Shown here: in pieces, positions 49,650-63,822 of the stretch | How the letters are laid out: each line of letters starts with the position of its first letter | Numbering within the stretch: position 1 is the first letter of the stretch | Assembly: GCA_902580945.1 (NCBI GenBank) | Contig: CACHML010000002.1 | Coordinates: 1 to 64,000 of the forward strand | Length of the DNA stretch: 64,000 nucleotides | Direction: 5' to 3' | Source of the DNA: an uncultured Pelagibacteraceae bacterium | GTDB taxonomy: Bacteria; Pseudomonadota; Alphaproteobacteria; Pelagibacterales; Pelagibacteraceae | The notes under the pieces: generated by a model | Databases searched by the model: none | Told to the model about the DNA's origin: nothing | Seen by the model: the letters and a program-made list of their open reading frames with translations, nothing else | Program-made: the position numbers and the translations under genes

Positions 49650-50891
49650 CTATGCAAATCTGACTGAACTATATGGTTTCAAATCCATATTAGTATTTTC
49701 ATTTGCAATCATTCCTGAAACTATTTTTCCAGATATTGCACCTAAAGTCCATCCTAAATGGTGATGGCCAAATGAATAATATACATTTTGATAATTTTTA
49801 GATGGCCCAATTATTGGCAAAAAGTCTGGCAAAGTCGGCCTAAAACCAAGCCACTCATCTTTATGCTCTGGTAATCCATCCAACATTTCTTTTGCATTAA
49901 GAATTAAATTTTTAATTCTATTTTTTGAAAGTGCATTTTCTAAACCACCAAATTCAACCGTACCAACTACTCTTAATCCTTGGTCCATTGGAGACATACC
50001 AAAACCTCTATTAGAATTTACAACTGGTCTAGAAATTAAATGATCAAAATCTTTAAAATGAACATGATATCCTCTTTCAGTATCTAAAGGAATATTTTCA
50101 TGCAATTTATCTGTCAATCTTTTTGAGAAAGCCCCACATGCAATTACTAATTTATCAAATACAAATCTTTGTGTTTCTGATCTTAATACAGGTTTACCTT
50201 CATCAAAGTTGACATCTTGAATATTTAATTTAAGAAATTTACCACCTTTTTTTATAAAGTTTTCAAATAACTTAACTAAAATTTTTTTTGGGTTTCTTGC
50301 ATGTCTTGCATAATCATAGAAAACACCACCTGAGTAAATTGGTTTCAAATTAGGCTCTAAATCATGAATTTCTTTTTTATTAACAACTTTTTGTTTAACG
50401 CCTAGCTGATCTCTTATCTTTATTTCCAAGTCTCTGCTTTTTAAATTTTTCTCATTCCAAATATAAAGTATTCCATTATTTTCTACCAAGCCCTCTAAAT
50501 CAATTTCATCAAAAAGTTCGTCATAGGCAATTAATGATTGGTCTAAAATTTGATGCATATATTTTGCAGTATGCATCATTTTATCTTTTGTGCAGTTGAC
50601 TAAAAATCTGGAAAACCATGGGATCATTTTTGGAACATAGTTCCACTTTAGAGCAAGTGGTCCTCTTGAGCTCATCAACATTGCTGGAACATCTGACAAA
50701 ATGTCTGGTCTATTTAATGGCACTGATGCATAAGGTGAAAAGTGTCCTGCATTTCCATAGGATGCAGCATTACCAGGCTCGTCCCTATCAAATAGTACTA
50801 CCTCATAGCCTTTTTTTTGAAGAAAAAGAGCATTACAAACTCCTTGAATGCCTGCACCAACAATACCAATTTTTAAATTTTTATCAGACAT
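49650..50891 (-). CDS. FAD-dependent D-amino acid dehydrogenase (DadA-like)
   Basis: IGIVGAGIQGVCNALFLQKKGYEVVLFDRDEPGNAASYGNAGHFSP; YYSFGHHHLGWTLGAISG. Confidence 0.85.
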   Translation of the reverse strand: MSDKNLKIGIVGAGIQGVCNALFLQKKGYEVVLFDRDEPGNAASYGNAGHFSPYASVPLNRPDILSDVPAMLMSSRGPLALKWNYVPKMIPWFSRFLVNCTKDKMMHTAKYMHQILDQSLIAYDELFDEIDLEGLVENNGILYIWNEKNLKSRDLEIKIRDQLGVKQKVVNKKEIHDLEPNLKPIYSGGVFYDYARHARNPKKILVKLFENFIKKGGKFLKLNIQDVNFDEGKPVLRSETQRFVFDKLVIACGAFSKRLTDKLHENIPLDTERGYHVHFKDFDHLISRPVVNSNRGFGMSPMDQGLRVVGTVEFGGLENALSKNRIKNLILNAKEMLDGLPEHKDEWLGFRPTLPDFLPIIGPSKNYQNVYYSFGHHHLGWTLGAISGKIVSGMIANENTNMDLKPYSSVRFA

Positions 50892-50967
50892 GCTGGAAAT
50901 ATAGATGGAGTTGTATTTAATTATATATGATATTTGATCGCGGCTGATATAAAGATATGTAATAAGT

Positions 50968-52095
50968 TTAATTTGACACTATTTCCTTACTATAAATTTT
51001 ACAACTCATTACAATACTCAGGCCGATCATAATTGAGAGCATTGATGAACCTCCATAAGACATAATCGGTAAAGGTGCACCTACGATTGGTAATAATCCT
51101 ACAACCATGGCTATATTAACGAATACATATAAAAAAAGAGCAGATGAAAAGCCAAAACAGTATAATTTTGCAAAGAAACTTCTACAAGAAAACCCGATTT
51201 TGATTATCCTGTAAATCAATAAAGCATACAAAAATATTAGCAATATTGATCCCAGAAACCCAAACTCCTCTGAAAAAAGAGTAAAGATAAAATCTGTATG
51301 TTTTTCAGGTAAAAATTCTAGATAACTTTGAGTGCCTTTTAAAAATCCTTTTCCATACATACCACCAGAACCTATTGCTATCTTAGATTGAATAATCTGA
51401 TAACCAGCACCTAAAGGATCTCTTTCAGGATTGAAAAAAGTCAAAATTCTTGATTTTTGATATGGTTTTAAAATTGAAATTATAAATGGCAGAGAAACAA
51501 GAGCCATTAAGCCAGAATAAATAAAATACTTGATGTTCAAGCCTGCCAACCAAATGATAGTTATTCCACTTCCTGCTATTAAAATAGCTGTTCCTAAATC
51601 AGGTTGTGTAATTACTAAATAACAGGGTATTAATAAAAGTATTATAGGTTGCAACAAATATTTAAAACTTTCGATATCTGCAGTTTGTATTCTATGGTAA
51701 TATCTGGCAAAACTTACAATTACTGCAATTTTCATAAGTTCAGATGGCTGTAGATTGAAAACAAATAAATTAATCCAACGTTTAGAGCCTGAAGCTGTAA
51801 TCCCAAAAAAAATAACTAACAATAAAAGTAAAAGTCCTAATAAATAAAATGTATATGCCTGCCTATACCAAGTTGAAACTCTTACAAATGATAAAACTAA
51901 AAACAATAAAAAAAAAGCAGCTAATCTTATTAAATGATTTTTTGTATAAAAAGAAAAGTCTCCACTTTCTGTCGAATAAATTGAGAAAACACTAATAGAT
52001 CCAATTAATAAAATTAAAAAAATTAAAAAATAATCAATAGACTTTAATTTATCAATTAAAGAATAATTTGATGAGTTTAGTGTTGAGGAAATCAT
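50968..52095 (-). CDS. rodA: Rod-shape-determining peptidoglycan glycosyltransferase RodA
   Basis: SEDS family: FLPEKHTDFIFTLFSEEFGFLGS, PIMSYGGSSML. Confidence 0.93.
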   Translation of the reverse strand: MISSTLNSSNYSLIDKLKSIDYFLIFLILLIGSISVFSIYSTESGDFSFYTKNHLIRLAAFFLLFLVLSFVRVSTWYRQAYTFYLLGLLLLLLVIFFGITASGSKRWINLFVFNLQPSELMKIAVIVSFARYYHRIQTADIESFKYLLQPIILLLIPCYLVITQPDLGTAILIAGSGITIIWLAGLNIKYFIYSGLMALVSLPFIISILKPYQKSRILTFFNPERDPLGAGYQIIQSKIAIGSGGMYGKGFLKGTQSYLEFLPEKHTDFIFTLFSEEFGFLGSILLIFLYALLIYRIIKIGFSCRSFFAKLYCFGFSSALFLYVFVNIAMVVGLLPIVGAPLPIMSYGGSSMLSIMIGLSIVMSCKIYSKEIVSN

Positions 52096-54038
52096 TAGAT
52101 AATCTTAAGCTCCTTTCTTTTAAGCTCTCTTTGTTTGTCTCTATCAATTATTTTTTTTATCAACTTATTAGCCAAAGGTGCTGCGGCTTTACTTCCAGAT
52201 CCACCGTGTTCAACTAAAACACTTATTGCATATTTTGGTTTATCGTAAGGAGCAAACGCTACGAATAATGCATGATCTCTATTTTTGTACTCAATTTCAG
52301 ATGTATCTAGATCTAATTCTCTGTCCTTTTCTGTTATTCTTTTTACCTGAGAGGTTCCTGTTTTTCCAGCATATCTATATTTTTTTTCTTTATGTCTCGA
52401 TTTGAATGATGTCCCAAATTGTTCATTTGTTGACCCATACATTGCATCAAGAACAATTTTTATGTTATTAGAATTTTTATATAGTTTCTCATAAAGATTA
52501 ATATTTCGTTCTTGTAATATATTTGCTTCAATAGGTTTATTTTTTTCAGATTGAATTTTTGAAAAAATTTCATCATAATTAAAACTGTTATTGTAAATTA
52601 TATTTGGTTTTATTTTAAATCCACCATTTGCCAATTGTGCTGTCATCAGACAAAGCTGTAGAGGTGTTGTTTGTATATAACCTTGGCCAATTCCTGTTAT
52701 CACAGTCTCTCCAAGATACCAAGATTGCTCAAGAACTTGTTTTTTCCATTTAGTGGATGGAACAAGTCCCTTTTTTTCCTCAGGGAATACATCCTCTAAT
52801 ACTTTAGAGCCTAGGCCATATCTCTTTGCGATAATTGATAATTTATCAACTCCAAGCAATCTTGCTACTTCGTAGAAATAAATATCACATGATTGTTTAA
52901 TTGCATTTCTTAAACTCATTATTCCATGTCCTTCTTTTTTCCAACAATGATATTTTTGTCCATATAATTCATATGGATGCTCATGTCCCTTACATTTAAC
53001 TTTTAGTTTTGGATTTATAATACCGTATTCTAAAGCTGCGAGAGCTACCAATGGTTTTATAGTAGATCCCGGAGAGTATAAGCCAGCAATTGATTTGTTC
53101 ACCAAAGGTCTCAGTTTGTTGTTTTTTATTTCATTCCAATCTTTTTTGTTTATGCCATATGTAAATTTGTTTGGATCATAAGTTGGTGATGATGCAAGTG
53201 CAATTATTTCACCGCTGTAAATATCCATAGCACAGATAGAGCCTGCTTTATTATCAAGAAGTTTTTGTGCAAGTCTTTGAACCTCTACATCAATAGTTGT
53301 TCTTAGGTTTTCTCCTTGTGTTTCCTTTTTATAACTGATTTCTCTAATTTTTTTTCCTGAGGAATTGACTTCAAATCTTTTTATACCATAATTTCCAATT
53401 AATATTTGGTCAGTTGAATTTTCAATCCCAATTTTTCCAACTTTTAAGCCAGGAACAAAATTTTCCTCAATTTTTTTATTCTTAGTGATATCATCTACAC
53501 TCGCATCTCCCACGTACCCAATTATATGAACTAAATCATTTGAATAAGGATAATATCTAGAAGTAGATAAAACTGGCTTAACTCCTTCGATTTCATGAAG
53601 ATATAGATTTAATTTTGAAAATTTTTCCCAAGATAAATTTTCAGATACAATGATGGTATCCCAAGGTTTAATTTTTTCTTTTTTTTCATAAATTTTAATT
53701 AAATCATCATTACTTAAACCAATTATATTTTTTAATTTAAATACAGAACTATTAAAATCTTTTGTTTCATCTAAAGAAAGATACACTTGATAAACCCTTT
53801 TATTGTCTGCAATTATATTATTGTAAAAGTCTGTGATTACACCACGTTTTGGTGGTGTCTTCCATTCTCTAAACCTATTTTTATCAGACAAAGTTTCATA
53901 TTTTTTTTTTTCAGATATCTGAAGGTTGTATAATCTTGAAGTTATTAATCCTAATAAGCCAACTTTGGCTGACCCAAGAATAAAAAGTCTTCTATTAATA
54001 GTTTTATTTTTATCTGAATTACTGGTTCTTTTTATCAT
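52095..54038 (-). CDS. mrdA: Penicillin-binding protein 2
   Basis: SPGSTIKP, KQSCDIYFYEVA, AGKTGTSQ motifs; overlaps rodA. Confidence 0.93.
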   Translation of the reverse strand: MIKRTSNSDKNKTINRRLFILGSAKVGLLGLITSRLYNLQISEKKKYETLSDKNRFREWKTPPKRGVITDFYNNIIADNKRVYQVYLSLDETKDFNSSVFKLKNIIGLSNDDLIKIYEKKEKIKPWDTIIVSENLSWEKFSKLNLYLHEIEGVKPVLSTSRYYPYSNDLVHIIGYVGDASVDDITKNKKIEENFVPGLKVGKIGIENSTDQILIGNYGIKRFEVNSSGKKIREISYKKETQGENLRTTIDVEVQRLAQKLLDNKAGSICAMDIYSGEIIALASSPTYDPNKFTYGINKKDWNEIKNNKLRPLVNKSIAGLYSPGSTIKPLVALAALEYGIINPKLKVKCKGHEHPYELYGQKYHCWKKEGHGIMSLRNAIKQSCDIYFYEVARLLGVDKLSIIAKRYGLGSKVLEDVFPEEKKGLVPSTKWKKQVLEQSWYLGETVITGIGQGYIQTTPLQLCLMTAQLANGGFKIKPNIIYNNSFNYDEIFSKIQSEKNKPIEANILQERNINLYEKLYKNSNNIKIVLDAMYGSTNEQFGTSFKSRHKEKKYRYAGKTGTSQVKRITEKDRELDLDTSEIEYKNRDHALFVAFAPYDKPKYAISVLVEHGGSGSKAAAPLANKLIKKIIDRDKQRELKRKELKII

Positions 54039-54546
54039 AGATACTTACTTGAAGAATATTATCAATCCAACTCAGTATTTTGGCAAGTATAGGATATATT
54101 AAAAAGGTTGCAAACAATCCTAAAAACAGGCTATTATAAATGATTGGAGTATTAAATATGTATACCAATATAATATAATTTATCGATCCTACAATTAAAA
54201 TTGAAATCAGAAAAAATACCCAATCATAAAATAAATTTTGTAATACTATCCTTGTTCTTACAAAACCGGTTAAAACACAGATTGATAAATAATCGATAGA
54301 GGAGACTCCTAAAGGATTATTTTGAATTACATCGTTTAACATACCCGCTAGAAAAATAAATCCATATCCAAAATATTCTGGCTTTTTTAAGCTCCAATAA
54401 AAAATAATTATGTAACTTATATTAAAATTTAAATAATTTTCATCATAAGCAAAATTATATTTTGAATTTGTAAGAACAGATATAAATAAAATTATAACCG
54501 GAAAAATTCCTAGAAACTTTGAAAAGGTTTTATTTATAATGCTCAC
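54019..54546 (-). CDS. mreD: Rod-shape-determining protein MreD
   Basis: Small membrane protein between mreC and mrdA; overlaps both. Confidence 0.75.
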   Translation of the reverse strand: MSIINKTFSKFLGIFPVIILFISVLTNSKYNFAYDENYLNFNISYIIIFYWSLKKPEYFGYGFIFLAGMLNDVIQNNPLGVSSIDYLSICVLTGFVRTRIVLQNLFYDWVFFLISILIVGSINYIILVYIFNTPIIYNSLFLGLFATFLIYPILAKILSWIDNILQVSIYDKKNQ

Positions 54547-55385
54547 TTTTTATAATAAACCTTTACAAAATCAATTTGAGTAAAATCTGTAAAGTAGTCT
54601 ACTTTAAACTGATTGTCGTCTAAAATAATTTTTCCTATAGGTATACCCGACGAAATTACGCCATCTGATCCAGACGTATAAACAATGCCACCCTCTTCAA
54701 TATTATTTTTTTCAGGTAAATATTCAATTTCACCTAATTCATTATTTCCAGTTCCTGATAAAATTGCACTTACAGAACCGGGCTCAATAATGATAGGAAT
54801 TTTACTATTTAAATCACTTATAAGTAATACTCTTGAAGTAAGATAGTTTGAGTCTATTACCTTACCTATAAAGTAAGAGTCACTTCTTACCGCGGCTCCT
54901 AATTTTATACCATGTTTAAAACCTTTATTTATAAGCAAAGATCTCAAATATGGACTTTTCTGATCTAATAACACTTTAGTTACAAAGAATTCTTCATTAA
55001 AAAGATTTTTTTCATCTATCAGTTTTTTTAATCTTTGATTTTCCTTTTTAAAAAAGTTATTTTCTAATATTAAGTTTTTGTTTTTTGTTTCTGCTGTTTT
55101 TAACTTTTCATATTCATCATACATATTAAAGTGATCTGTCAATGAGTAATACGTTTTCGAAATTGATTTGAAAGGAGTGGAAACTATATATGATGACTTT
55201 ATAATTATGTCTTTAGTTATCATCCTTATCTGGTTTATAGGTCCAGATTGAAAGTATTCTAGAGATATAATAACTATTGATATAATAATAAGCGACAATA
55301 AAGAGAACTTTTGTCTATTCCCTTTTTTTAAAAAAACAGAACGAGCAGATATAACAAAATCATCTCTGCCCATTTCTCTAGACAT
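54543..55385 (-). CDS. mreC: Rod-shape-determining protein MreC
   Basis: SPYLRSLLINKGFKHGIKLGAAV..., LISDLNSKIPIIIE; adjacent to mreB. Confidence 0.88.
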   Translation of the reverse strand: MSREMGRDDFVISARSVFLKKGNRQKFSLLSLIIISIVIISLEYFQSGPINQIRMITKDIIIKSSYIVSTPFKSISKTYYSLTDHFNMYDEYEKLKTAETKNKNLILENNFFKKENQRLKKLIDEKNLFNEEFFVTKVLLDQKSPYLRSLLINKGFKHGIKLGAAVRSDSYFIGKVIDSNYLTSRVLLISDLNSKIPIIIEPGSVSAILSGTGNNELGEIEYLPEKNNIEEGGIVYTSGSDGVISSGIPIGKIILDDNQFKVDYFTDFTQIDFVKVYYKK

Positions 55386-55390
55386 TTTAA

Positions 55391-58014
<2,624 letters not shown>

Positions 58015-58062
58015 TTTATTATTTTAAGCCTAGGCATCATACATGCTCACGCTCAGATTGCA

Positions 58063-58088
58063 AAATAAATTGGCTAATTTATGCCAAA
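58063..58088 (-). terminator. Weak intrinsic terminator-like hairpin after ilvC
   Basis: Minus strand TTGGC-ATAAATTA-GCCAA followed by TTTATTTT. Confidence 0.5.
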
Positions 58089-58103
58089 AATACTATAATC
58101 GAT

Positions 58104-59141
<1,038 letters not shown>

Positions 59142-59690
59142 TTATTTAAATACATCTGATCCTCTAGTCATTGCAACAGCACCTGTTCTAGAAACACTTA
59201 CTAAACCAAACTTTGTTAAATTTTTTGACATTTTGTCTATTTCTCTTCTTAAAGCGGTAATTTGAATTACTTTTGACTTTTTTGTCTCATCCAATACAAC
59301 AGGATTGAAGTTTTTGCACGCTTTAAATGCTTTTATTAATTTTTCACTGTTAGCAACAAATTTAAATAGAGCCATTTCTTTAAAAATAACATTTTTATCT
59401 TCTCTTTTAAAATCTGCAACTTTATGGACAGGTACCAATTTTTTTAGTTGAAGTTTAATCTGGTCAACTACTTGAGGTGTTCCAGTTGTAACTATTGTAA
59501 TTCTTGAAATATTTTCTTTTTGATCAACCTCAGCTACAGCTAAAGACTCTATATTATAACCTCTTCCAGAAAATAAACCCACTACTCTAGCTAAAACTCC
59601 AGCTTCATTATCTACCCAAACGACTATTATGTGGGTATCGTTTTTCTGTTTTTTTCCAGCAATACTATAAGCTGATTTTGAGTTAGCCAT
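59142..59690 (-). CDS. ilvN: Acetolactate synthase small subunit
   Basis: VWVDNEAGVLARVVGLFSGRGYNIESLAV ACT domain. Confidence 0.94.
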   Translation of the reverse strand: MANSKSAYSIAGKKQKNDTHIIVVWVDNEAGVLARVVGLFSGRGYNIESLAVAEVDQKENISRITIVTTGTPQVVDQIKLQLKKLVPVHKVADFKREDKNVIFKEMALFKFVANSEKLIKAFKACKNFNPVVLDETKKSKVIQITALRREIDKMSKNLTKFGLVSVSRTGAVAMTRGSDVFK

Positions 59691-59691
59691 C

Positions 59692-61458
59692 TTAAACTAA
59701 AGTTCTTCCTTTTCCTGTGATTTTTTTATCTTTTTGATCTTTGGGACCTAGTAACATTTGATTATGTGGTTTTCCAGATGGTATCATTGGGAAGCAATTT
59801 TCTTGTTTGTCTACAAGACAATCAAATATTACTGGTCTATCAGTATTTAACATTTCAATAATCTTGTCGTCTAATTCCTCTGGTGATTTTGCTCGTATTC
59901 CAACACATCCATAAGCTTCAGCCATTTTTACAAAATCTGGTAACGCAGCAGTATAACTCTCAGAATAGTTTTTATCATGCAGTAATTCTTGCCACTGTCT
60001 TACCATACCCATGTACTCATTATTTAAAATAAATATTTTTATTGGTAAATTATACTGAACTGCAGTAGACATTTCCTGCATCGTCATTAAAACTGAGGCT
60101 TCTCCAGCAATATCAACAACCAATTTTTTAGGATGTGCTATTTGAACTCCGACTGCAGCAGGCAAACCATATCCCATTGTTCCAAGACCACCTGATGTCA
60201 TCCATCTATTTGGTTTATTAAATTTATAATGTTGAGCTGCCCACATTTGATGTTGACCAACCTCGGTTGTAATATAGGCATCTCTATCTTTTGTAAGTTC
60301 ATATAATCTTTCAATGGCATATTGTGGTTTAATTGTCTCCTCGCTGCCAATATAATCTAAAGAACGTTTAGATCTCCACTTTTGTATTTTTTCCCACCAA
60401 TTTGATATTTGATGTTTATTTGATTTAGAAAAATTCTTTTTTGATTTTTTTAAAGTTTTTAGTGTAGATGTTAAAACTGATTTAATATCTCCAACTATCG
60501 CTAGGTCCACCTTTACATTTTTATTTATAGATGATGGATCAATATCTATATGAACTTTTTTTGATTTAGGTGAGAACTCATCAATCTTACCAGTTATCCT
60601 ATCATCAAATCTTGCCCCAATATTTATCATAAGATCACAACTGTACATTGCATTGTTAGCTTCATAGGTACCGTGCATACCTAACATTCCTAAAAACTGA
60701 TTATCATCAGCAGGGAAACAACCCAGACCCTGTAAAGTTGAGGTTATAGGAAATCCTGTTGCGTAGACAAGTTCTCTTAAAAGTTCACTAGCCTTTGGTC
60801 CTGAATTAACTACTCCACCACCTGTATAAAATATCGGTTTTTTTGCCTTACTAATTAATCCAATTAAGTCATCAATATTTTTTTGAGAAAAATTATCATG
60901 AGATTTGCCGTTTAATTTTTTAACTTTTTTATAATTTCTATATTTTGTCTTTTGAAATTGTATGTCCTTTGGAATATCAACTAGTACTGGCCCTGGTCTT
61001 CCCGTAGTTGCTACTTCAAAAGCTTTGTGCATTATCTCTGCTAGATCATTTATATCTTTCACTAACCAGTTATGTTTAGTACAAGGTCTAGTAATTCCTG
61101 TTGTATCGCACTCTTGAAATGCATCAGTTCCAATCAAGTGAGTTGGTACTTGCCCCGTGATACAAACTAATGGCACTGAGTCCATATAAGCATCTGTTAA
61201 AGCTGTAACTGCATTTGTAGCCCCAGGTCCTGATGTTACAAGTAAGACCCCTGGTTTGCCAGTTGATCTAGCATAACCTTCGGCTGCATGCCCTGCACCT
61301 TGTTCGTGCCTCACTAAAATATGTTTTATAGAATTAAAATTTTTCAACTCATCATAAATTGGAAGTACTGCCCCTCCAGGATATCCAAAAATATGACTGA
61401 CGCCCTGATCCTCTAAACATTTAAATACAATCTCAGCTCCTGAATATAATTTTGGCAT
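59692..61458 (-). CDS. ilvB: Acetolactate synthase large subunit
   Basis: FGYPGGAVLPIYDEL, TSGPGATNAVTALTDAY, GGLGTMGYGLPAAVG; coupled to ilvN. Confidence 0.95.
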   Translation of the reverse strand: MPKLYSGAEIVFKCLEDQGVSHIFGYPGGAVLPIYDELKNFNSIKHILVRHEQGAGHAAEGYARSTGKPGVLLVTSGPGATNAVTALTDAYMDSVPLVCITGQVPTHLIGTDAFQECDTTGITRPCTKHNWLVKDINDLAEIMHKAFEVATTGRPGPVLVDIPKDIQFQKTKYRNYKKVKKLNGKSHDNFSQKNIDDLIGLISKAKKPIFYTGGGVVNSGPKASELLRELVYATGFPITSTLQGLGCFPADDNQFLGMLGMHGTYEANNAMYSCDLMINIGARFDDRITGKIDEFSPKSKKVHIDIDPSSINKNVKVDLAIVGDIKSVLTSTLKTLKKSKKNFSKSNKHQISNWWEKIQKWRSKRSLDYIGSEETIKPQYAIERLYELTKDRDAYITTEVGQHQMWAAQHYKFNKPNRWMTSGGLGTMGYGLPAAVGVQIAHPKKLVVDIAGEASVLMTMQEMSTAVQYNLPIKIFILNNEYMGMVRQWQELLHDKNYSESYTAALPDFVKMAEAYGCVGIRAKSPEELDDKIIEMLNTDRPVIFDCLVDKQENCFPMIPSGKPHNQMLLGPKDQKDKKITGKGRTLV

Positions 61459-61500
61459 TCAGACAATCTAGCTGAAGTTGTGCTCATTGGTCAAGTTATT
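61459..61500 (-). promoter_or_regulatory. Putative sigma70-like promoter upstream of ilvB
   Basis: Minus strand TTGACC...18 nt...TAGATT just before the ilvB ATG; by-eye only. Confidence 0.35.
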
Positions 61501-61511
61501 GTAGAGATAAA

Positions 61512-62420
61512 TTATAATTTTTTTATAAATTTTAAGAGCTCTTTAGGATCAAATTTTTGCCAATCATTCATCTGACCTCTATACCAAGTTCTCTGTCTTT
61601 TAGCGTATTGCCTTGTTTTTATTGCAATATTTAGTTTCATTTCTTTCAATGAAGTTTTTTTATCAATAAAATCTTTTATCTCTCTGATGCCAATAACTTT
61701 GTAAATATTATTATCATTCTTTAAATTCAACTTTTCAAAGTTTATAACCTCTTCGACTGCCCCATCTTTTATCATTTGATCGACTCTTTTTGAAATTTTA
61801 ATTATCAATTCATCTTTGGGATAATCAATGTAAATTTTATAAAACTCATCTTTTTTAAATTGTGATTTTGTTTTTTTATACCATTCAAAAACTGACTTCT
61901 TAGTAAAATAGATTACTTCATAAGCTCTTATTGATCTTTGAGCATCTGTTTGATCTATTTTATTTTTTACCAATTTATCTAGTCTCAAAAGTTTTAAATA
62001 AAATTTCTTTTGGCCCATTTGTTTTTGCATGGTTCTTATTTTATTTCTTATAGTGTTATCAATTTTTGGTATCTTGACCAAACCATCTGTTAGAGCTTTA
62101 AAATAGAGACCAGTGCCACCAACCAGAATAGGTATTTTATTTTTATTTCTTATTTCTTTAATTTTTTTTTTAACTAATTTTAACCATTGGCCAGTTGAAA
62201 ATTCGTTTTTAACACTTTTAAAGCCATATAAATGATGTTTGATTTTATTGATATTTTCTTTAATGGGTCTGGCTGTTAATATTTTTAATTCTTTGTAGAC
62301 CTGCATACTATCTGCATTAATTATTTCTCCATTAATTTTTTTAGCAAATTTAATTGCAAATTTAGATTTTCCTGATGCAGTAGGTCCTGATATTAAAATT
62401 ATTTTGGACTTAAGGTCCAT
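61512..62420 (-). CDS. miaA: tRNA dimethylallyltransferase
   Basis: ISGPTASGKSKFAIKFAKK, INADSMQVYKEL, VGGTGLYFKAL, TRQYAKRQRTW. Confidence 0.94.
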   Translation of the reverse strand: MDLKSKIILISGPTASGKSKFAIKFAKKINGEIINADSMQVYKELKILTARPIKENINKIKHHLYGFKSVKNEFSTGQWLKLVKKKIKEIRNKNKIPILVGGTGLYFKALTDGLVKIPKIDNTIRNKIRTMQKQMGQKKFYLKLLRLDKLVKNKIDQTDAQRSIRAYEVIYFTKKSVFEWYKKTKSQFKKDEFYKIYIDYPKDELIIKISKRVDQMIKDGAVEEVINFEKLNLKNDNNIYKVIGIREIKDFIDKKTSLKEMKLNIAIKTRQYAKRQRTWYRGQMNDWQKFDPKELLKFIKKL

Positions 62421-62424
62421 TTGA

Positions 62425-63822
62425 TTATTTAAGCTTAACGCCTACGTATGTTCTCTGATTTTGGTTATTGTATATTGCAATCAATAAATTTTTTTCTTCA
62501 CTTCTTAGTTTCTGCTTAACTATATTATCAAGATCACTAATTTTATTAATTTTTTTTCTGTTAGCCTCGACTATTATGTTATCTATTTGCAAGTAATTTA
62601 TTGGACTTTCTTTATCTATTTTCGTTATAACCACACCACTTGTTCCTTTTGGTAGGTTTCTTTTTTCAATATCTTTTTTATTCAAAATACGAACTTCTAT
62701 TTTTAAACCATCTATTCTTGACACTTTGGGTTTTTCAATTACTGGTTTTTGTGCTTTAAAATCCTCAGATGTTTCTAATCTTCCAAGAATTATCTCTTTA
62801 GTTATTTCTCTTTTATTTCTCCAAACTTTAACCATAACTTTTTTTCCTACATCAGTTTCAGCGACAATTTTTGGTAATTCTTTCATTTCAGTTATTGGTT
62901 TTCCATCAAACTCTAAAATAATATCTCCTGGCTTAATACCTCCTTTATCCGAAGGACTATTTTCTGCAACACTTGCAACTAGAGCTCCTCTTGGTTTGTC
63001 TAAATTTTCTATATCAGCAATCTCCTGGTTAACGACCTGTATTCTGACCCCTAACCACCCTCTTTTAGTCTCTCCAAATTTTATAAGCTGGTCAATTACT
63101 TTTTGCGCGCTATTTGATGGAATTGCAAAACCAATTCCTATTGAACCTGATTGTCCTAGTATTGCTGTATTGATGCCAATTACATCTCCATTCATATTAA
63201 ACAAAGGCCCTCCAGAATTTCCTTGATTTATTGAAGCGTCGGTTTGAATATAATCCTCGTATCTTGATAAACCTATACTCCTATTCCTAGCTGAAATGAT
63301 ACCTGCAGTAACTGTTCCCCCGAGGCCAAATGGATTACCAATAGCAATAACCCAATCACCAATTCTTGCCTTGTCAGAATTTCCAAATTTTACTGGTTGA
63401 AATTTTTCATCTGACTCTATTTTTAAAACTGCTAGATCCATTCCTGCATCAGCACCAAGAACTTTTGCTTTATAATTTTTATCACCATTTACTCTTACAA
63501 CTATATCTTGCGCTCCTTGAATTACGTGATTATTTGTAATCACTATACCTTCTTCATCAATTATAAATCCTGACCCTAATGCACTAGTCTGTCTTTGTTG
63601 CGGTGTACCAAACATATCTTCAAAAGGAGACCCAGGAGGAAATTCAAATGGAAGAGGGTTAGATCTTGTAGTAACCGTTGTTTTTGTTGATATATTGACT
63701 ACTGAAGGCATTAATTTTTCTGCAAGATCCGCGAAAGATGAAGGGATTGAGCTTGCAAATGAGTTAGAAAAATAATGAATTGAAACTAAAAATACAGCAG
63801 AAATTTTTAATAAACTTTTCAT
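62425..63822 (-). CDS. degP: Periplasmic serine protease (DegP/Do family)
   Basis: GSGFIIDEEGIVITNNHVI, GMDLAVLKI, TDASINQGNSGGPLFN, two PDZ-like domains. Signal peptide starting at the ATG at 63822 preferred over the TTG at 63837. Confidence 0.93.
   Translation of the reverse strand: MKSLLKISAVFLVSIHYFSNSFASSIPSSFADLAEKLMPSVVNISTKTTVTTRSNPLPFEFPPGSPFEDMFGTPQQRQTSALGSGFIIDEEGIVITNNHVIQGAQDIVVRVNGDKNYKAKVLGADAGMDLAVLKIESDEKFQPVKFGNSDKARIGDWVIAIGNPFGLGGTVTAGIISARNRSIGLSRYEDYIQTDASINQGNSGGPLFNMNGDVIGINTAILGQSGSIGIGFAIPSNSAQKVIDQLIKFGETKRGWLGVRIQVVNQEIADIENLDKPRGALVASVAENSPSDKGGIKPGDIILEFDGKPITEMKELPKIVAETDVGKKVMVKVWRNKREITKEIILGRLETSEDFKAQKPVIEKPKVSRIDGLKIEVRILNKKDIEKRNLPKGTSGVVITKIDKESPINYLQIDNIIVEANRKKINKISDLDNIVKQKLRSEEKNLLIAIYNNQNQRTYVGVKLK

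Noticed and set aside
49660-49690. GGTTTCAAATCC resembling a tRNA T-loop
   Set aside because: Lies within the dadA-like coding end and no acceptor/anticodon stems can be drawn.
62726-63226. Plus-strand 166-aa ORF
   Set aside because: Longest antisense ORF, but entirely within degP and reads as a complement of its PDZ/protease codons; no RBS or family motif seen.
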